From the NCBI GenBank assembly GCA_029718625.1, contig CM056383.1:15661897-15725896 (forward strand): a stretch of DNA of 64,000 nucleotides, given 5' to 3'. A program made the translations under genes and the position numbers. Source of the DNA: Synaphobranchus kaupii (Eukaryota > Chordata > Actinopteri > Anguilliformes > Synaphobranchidae). This document shows, piece by piece, positions 59,429 to 64,000 of this stretch. The notes under the pieces are model-generated. The model was not told the DNA's origin, searched no databases, and saw nothing but the letters and a program-made list of their open reading frames with translations. Numbering within the stretch: the stretch's first letter is position 1; every line of letters begins with the position of its first letter.

Positions 59429-62400
59429 TGTGTGTGCGTTCATGTGTGTGTGCATGTGTGTTTAAGTGCCTGCCAAATAACTCTTCTCACAACATAATCA
59501 CGTACAAATTCTCAGCTCCTAAATCAACAAGTCCCTAATTTGGCAGAATACCCAGATGTCCATCCCGGCATTCTAGGATTTTAAAAGACATTTACATACA
59601 AGTGCAGCTATATTCCAAACAATTGGGCGACACTGATGTTCAGCACTATTTTAGTTCCAGAAAAGCTGGCAGTTCCTTAACATTGGATAATACAGTGCAA
59701 ACCAAGCATAAAATAGGTTAACTTCCTTTACTTCATAATAATCCATTCCCTGTGAGACCTCAATCCGAGCAAAATGTCCAGCTGATTTCGTGCTTGTTTG
59801 GTAGGTTGGCACTAGGGACCACTGTTTAATTCTGAAGCTAGTGGGTGATCAACAATCACAATCCTCTCAGACACTAAGCAAACAGTCCTGCGCATGTTTT
59901 AGGCTTATGCAGCCTAAACTAGCCTGTGCTTTAGGATATTTTTTATAAGGGGTTGTTGGGCAAGAGCTACTTCTGTGTAAAATCTGCGATCTGCACATTA
60001 TAAAAACATGGTCATCTTTTGGTGGGGTTCCTAAGGTGTTTGTGCAGCCTGCACAATTAATCAAGAGCAGAGTCACCATCACAGGACTCTGACCTCATTT
60101 CCTGTTTGAGCAGGCTAGATATAAATGGAACACATTATTCAAATGAAACAAGAACAGTAAAAGTTGTAGTAGCAAAACAATAGCTATAACTAACTGCTAA
60201 AACAGCACATACTCTATTTGCACAGTTGTACATTCGCTGCTGGAATAATTCCAGCTCAACACCTTGCTCAATTGGGCCATTAAATTCCTTAAGGACCAAT
60301 TCACAGAAATCCAGCCACACAAACGGTCCAAACTTGGTTTCTATTTCAGAAGTGTCATTTTGCAGTAACCTGACCTTCAAGGTTAGAATAAATTGTAGGG
60401 TGACACCAATAGAATATTAAAAATAACTGTACAGTGGGTGATGAGTGGTGTGTTTTATGGAGGTGAGGAACCTACTTTAAAAAAGCAAACTGAACCCCGG
60501 TCCCTCTCTTCACAGCACGATGACAGTAACACGCAGCTGAAGTGTTATGCCTCTGAATGAGGCTTCCTGTATCACCGTGCCTGACAGTCAGGATCGTTAT
60601 AATATACAAATTAACACATATAACTTGTTTAACTAATAAATCCAAAACCTGATACGTGTTCTTATCGTCTCACTGTTTGAGGCTTACTACAGTATGTTCT
60701 TGGGAGCTGGCACAATTGGGGAATGGGAGGAGGGGGGGTTGGTGGTGTCCGGTGTTCATTCTAGGTGTGCCCCTGCCCCCTCAAAAGGCCTCTTATATCT
60801 GTATTTGCTCATTGGTGTTAAGTCACCAGTCACCACTGGCAGCCACCCTGATAACAATCAGAATCCATCTCAATATCGCCTAAATTAATATTGGTTGGTG
60901 CAAAATGTCACCTGAACCAAACACATGCCAATGCCTGGCACACATTTTTATTTATTGGGCAGAGGTATGAGAACTGCTTCAGGATGTTTCAGCTAATCCA
61001 TTGCATTTTATCCACTGCAGAATGGGGGGGAAAGGGTCTATGGCAGTGAGCTGGGGAGCGATATGATCACTGAGAGTCGGCTACACGCTTCAAATCCCGT
61101 TTATGTAAAGCAGGCCTGGAGGACTAGGGTCAAGTTCAGTCAAGGAATTGCTCCCACTTCTTCTGTGTGTTTGGGGGCTCAAGCCAAGAGCTTGGAATTT
61201 TGTTTGCATTAGGACCCCAGGAAGGGGGGGGGGGGGGGGGGGGGTTGAGATGCAGAGGTTTATTGATTTTATTTTGCCATACATTAAAATATTCAAAACA
61301 TCATGCAGTGCACATGCCCTACTACCGTAGCCGTTATGGTGATTTCATTCTTTGCTTGGACCTCATGCATAGATGTCAGACCCAGGGCAATAGCATAAAG
61401 GATTACTTCATACATAAGACATGACATTTAAAGGACTGGAGCTCCATGTCTGTGGTTTAGTAAAAACCAAAATTGGAGTTAGGACTGTAAAAGACTATTT
61501 TTCTTTATTTGTAATGCCGCATTGAGAGCTGTTGTATTTTCCTATGACATGCTTATGGTACAAGGAGAGGTGCTTACAGTGCAAAGTTCGAGGAGCTGAA
61601 ACAGACTTATAGGTAAACTGGATTACTGCTTCAGACACAATGACACTTAGTTCTGAATTATCCCATAACTCTCCCCACTCAATTCCTAAGTTTCAATTAA
61701 ACAAATATACAGTATAAGTTAACAGCACTCTGCCAGCTACAAGAGTATTCTTACCGCTCACATTGTGCTGTGAAAATACTGATTTTCATTTTCATATGAA
61801 ACGTGTGATTACATAAAGTACTGTGTGGAAAGAATATTTAAAATATACGCCATCATTTTTATCTACCCTCATTTGAAAGAAATGTTTGATTCTTCTCCTC
61901 ATGGAGATGTCCTGCACAAGTCACCTTTAATATTTAAAGATGTTTACGGATGTTTTTTTTCCGCAGATTAAGTTTTCCTCAGCAGCATTTTAACCATCCA
62001 GTCAGCCCCCCTTAATCATTTAGATAGAGGGAGATGGGGAGCTGGCGGGGGGGTTCAGAATAAATTCACAAATCTCTCAGGACGGAATCCAGAGACAGGT
62101 CTCCCCTCCCGTCTAACCCTAATATTCCTCCTCCCTAAAGACCTCTCAAAGCCCGACCCGTCATTGGACCAGTGCTTTGCTCAGCTGGAGGTGAGATGCC
62201 CTCTTCCCCCCTTCCCCCTCCCTATCCTCCCTATTTATTAGTATGGCAAGTGTTCCATGAAGCGAGGAAAACTCCCCTCTAATTTGAGCCCCCTCCCCTC
62301 ATTGCCTAGCAGGCTGCAGAAATTGATGAAGGTCACGGCCGTCGTGCACCGATGGGGGAGGACTATGTAAGCTGTCATGCGCCAGGTCCTGTGTCTCCTA

Positions 62401-63498
62401 AGAAAATCCAAGCCAAAAGGAATTCTTTTAGTTCAACACAAAACAAACCACCAGCAAAAGCGGCAGTCTAGGGCCAACCGTATATCGCTGATGCTGATTT
62501 TGGGATGGAGGAAGGAGGAAGAGGATATTCCCCTCAGTTGAGGTCAAATAAGCCAAAGAGAGGTTGTCGGGCATTCATCCCATCAAGATAAATCTATTTC
62601 TGAGTAACTGTGTGAGACACACAAAGGAGGAGACCAGCCCAGGTTCACTGGTTGCTTAATATCACTCTGTTGTGGAGAAAGTGGTAAAGATGTGGCCTTT
62701 CCAAGGTACATTGAAAGTATTAATGGAGAAAAAAAATGTGTGTTTGGGCCCTGGTCGGCTGCGGCGGTTGTGTGCCGCGGCTCTCGTAACGCTAAACGAT
62801 TTAATCCATCTCCCCACTTCTGTGGCGACACGCCGTGCATGCCAAACCCATTACCTCTCGAGCAGATGCTTCTTTGTGTGGTCGAACAAGGGAAGATGAT
62901 GTGATATCAGTCAGGTGAATGAGAAACGGCAGGGCACAGCATGGTACGGCATGACTGCGTTCCTTTTTCATTAAGAGCTAGGACACTGCAGGGGTCAAGG
63001 GTCGGGGAGGTGGGGGGGGGGGGGGGGGGGGGGGTGGGGTAATACTTAATGCAGGTTGGTGCAATTAATGTTCCTGCAGAAAAAGGGGTACCCCTCACAC
63101 GGAACATGTTAATATTGCATAATCCAAAACCAGAACTCACTTTGTTCAAGGGCATCTCTTATGAACAGACAGTGCAGACATGTTTATATCACCAGGGTAG
63201 TATCCACATAATTTAGATTATAGGATCTGCTCAATGCAAGCTCTAAGCTGATTCTTTGAGCAAGCAGCCTCACTTTATGAGAGTACAGTACAGTACAATA
63301 TAGGGACAAAATGGCACTGTGAAATGGCACCCTGAATATAAGGAAGCATAATATGTTTGTGTAATATTATCCTTGTATTTTACATTATTTACAAAGTGAA
63401 TTTTATGGTCTGTGGGTCGAGGAACAGCCGCTGCAAAGTGTGATTTTGTCAACACAAATCTCTTACTGTAAACACCTTAACAAGAGAAGCAGCTTAGA

Positions 63499-63542
<44 letters not shown>

Positions 63543-64000
63543 CTCAGACAACAGTTTGGTTTTTACAGCAGAGTGAAAAGCAAATTCATAAGCATCAGAC
63601 ATCTGACACTCACCATCTTTATCTGCCACTCCTCAAGGGGACCCATGTCTGCTGTTGATGCTTGCATGCCACTGAGCAATATTTTTTCAAGCACTCTTGT
63701 TAGCATTTTGATGGCATCTCTTTTCTGTGCTTTTCTTTCTGATTGATGTATTACTCTCAACATTGAGTCCACACTCGATTCCTTTAAGGTGAAACGCTAC
63801 GTCAATTTACTATTGATTCATACTGCACTGTTACGTCCAGTTTTTTCCTCAGGTAATTTCTTTAAAATGCAGTATTTCCATTGTGCACTCTTTATAGGTA
63901 TTTATCTTCAATAAATTTGACCAGCATTAATTATTTTAACCGACTACATGCTGATGATAATTTAATGAATTGGCTTTATTTTTGCTCATTGTGACTTACT
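59429..64000. other. Non-coding stretch with G tracts and a GA microsatellite
   Basis: No gene recognised. G homopolymers lie at 61224-61244 (21) and 63012-63034 (23), and (GA)n at 63503-63539. The block 62240-62900 lacks repeat signatures and is CpG-containing, with segments such as TGCAGAAATTGATGAAGGTC; it is a candidate for conserved non-coding DNA. The 69-80 codon frames here have no support. Confidence 0.45.

Overview
The window is a stretch of vertebrate, almost certainly teleost, nuclear DNA. The evidence is the repeat content: several Tc1-like elements flanked by TA, a hAT element with an 8-bp target duplication, an intron-bearing IS630-like transposon, many tRNA-derived SINE copies ending in the tail 'AAGAGCGTCTGCTAAATGCC', a Ty3/Gypsy element, long CA/TG and GA microsatellites and unusually long G or C homopolymers. 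The SINE tail carries a CTCT-GGATA-AGAG hairpin of the kind known from the eel LINE UnaL2 and its SINE partner. This fits an eel-like (elopomorph) fish, but related tails occur in many teleosts, so the order is a guess.

I recognise no host protein-coding exon, tRNA, rRNA or named ncRNA. The window is best read as intergenic or long-intron DNA. Most open reading frames are chance frames in repeats, or run through minisatellites whose period is a multiple of three.

Layout. 1-2667: the 5' end of a Ty3/Gypsy retrotransposon on the minus strand (5' LTR, gag, start of protease), leaving the window at its left edge; a minisatellite has expanded inside the LTR. 2675-2944: a MITE. 4260-5070: two related dispersed repeats. 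6381-6822 and 12930-13325: foldback (inverted-repeat) elements. 10180-10945 and 15259-15440: SINEs. 13531-13766: a common fish repeat with (CCAT)n. 17958-20431: a 2.5-kb IS630/Tc1-superfamily transposon with a three-exon transposase, intact catalytic residues and one probable frameshift. 21297-21459: a long TG/TGCG microsatellite. 27429-27971, 30735-31653 and 58857-59426: three internally deleted Tc1-like elements with both ends intact. 28346-29458: a homogeneous 49/58-bp minisatellite with higher-order structure. 29585-about 30690: a possible minus-strand LTR. 35791-36484, 38262-38430, 44586-44945, 46930-47120 and 54655-54845: more SINEs. 39045-39713 and 41035-41271: MITE-like elements. 41372-42192: a 39-bp minisatellite. 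50520-53500: two clusters of a HindIII-site-rich palindromic repeat with a hAT element (50921-52040) inserted between them.

The mobile elements belong to unrelated families and do not form one pathway. The points most worth a second look are the precise -1 frameshift geometry at the gag end, the minisatellite inside the LTR, the arginine/glycine-rich transposase, the GCAAGCTTGC array, the higher-order minisatellite, and a deleted Tc1 copy that keeps only a DNA-binding-domain frame. A few moderately CpG-containing, repeat-free blocks (for example 43590-44000 and 62240-62900) could be conserved regulatory DNA; that can only be settled by alignment to other fish.
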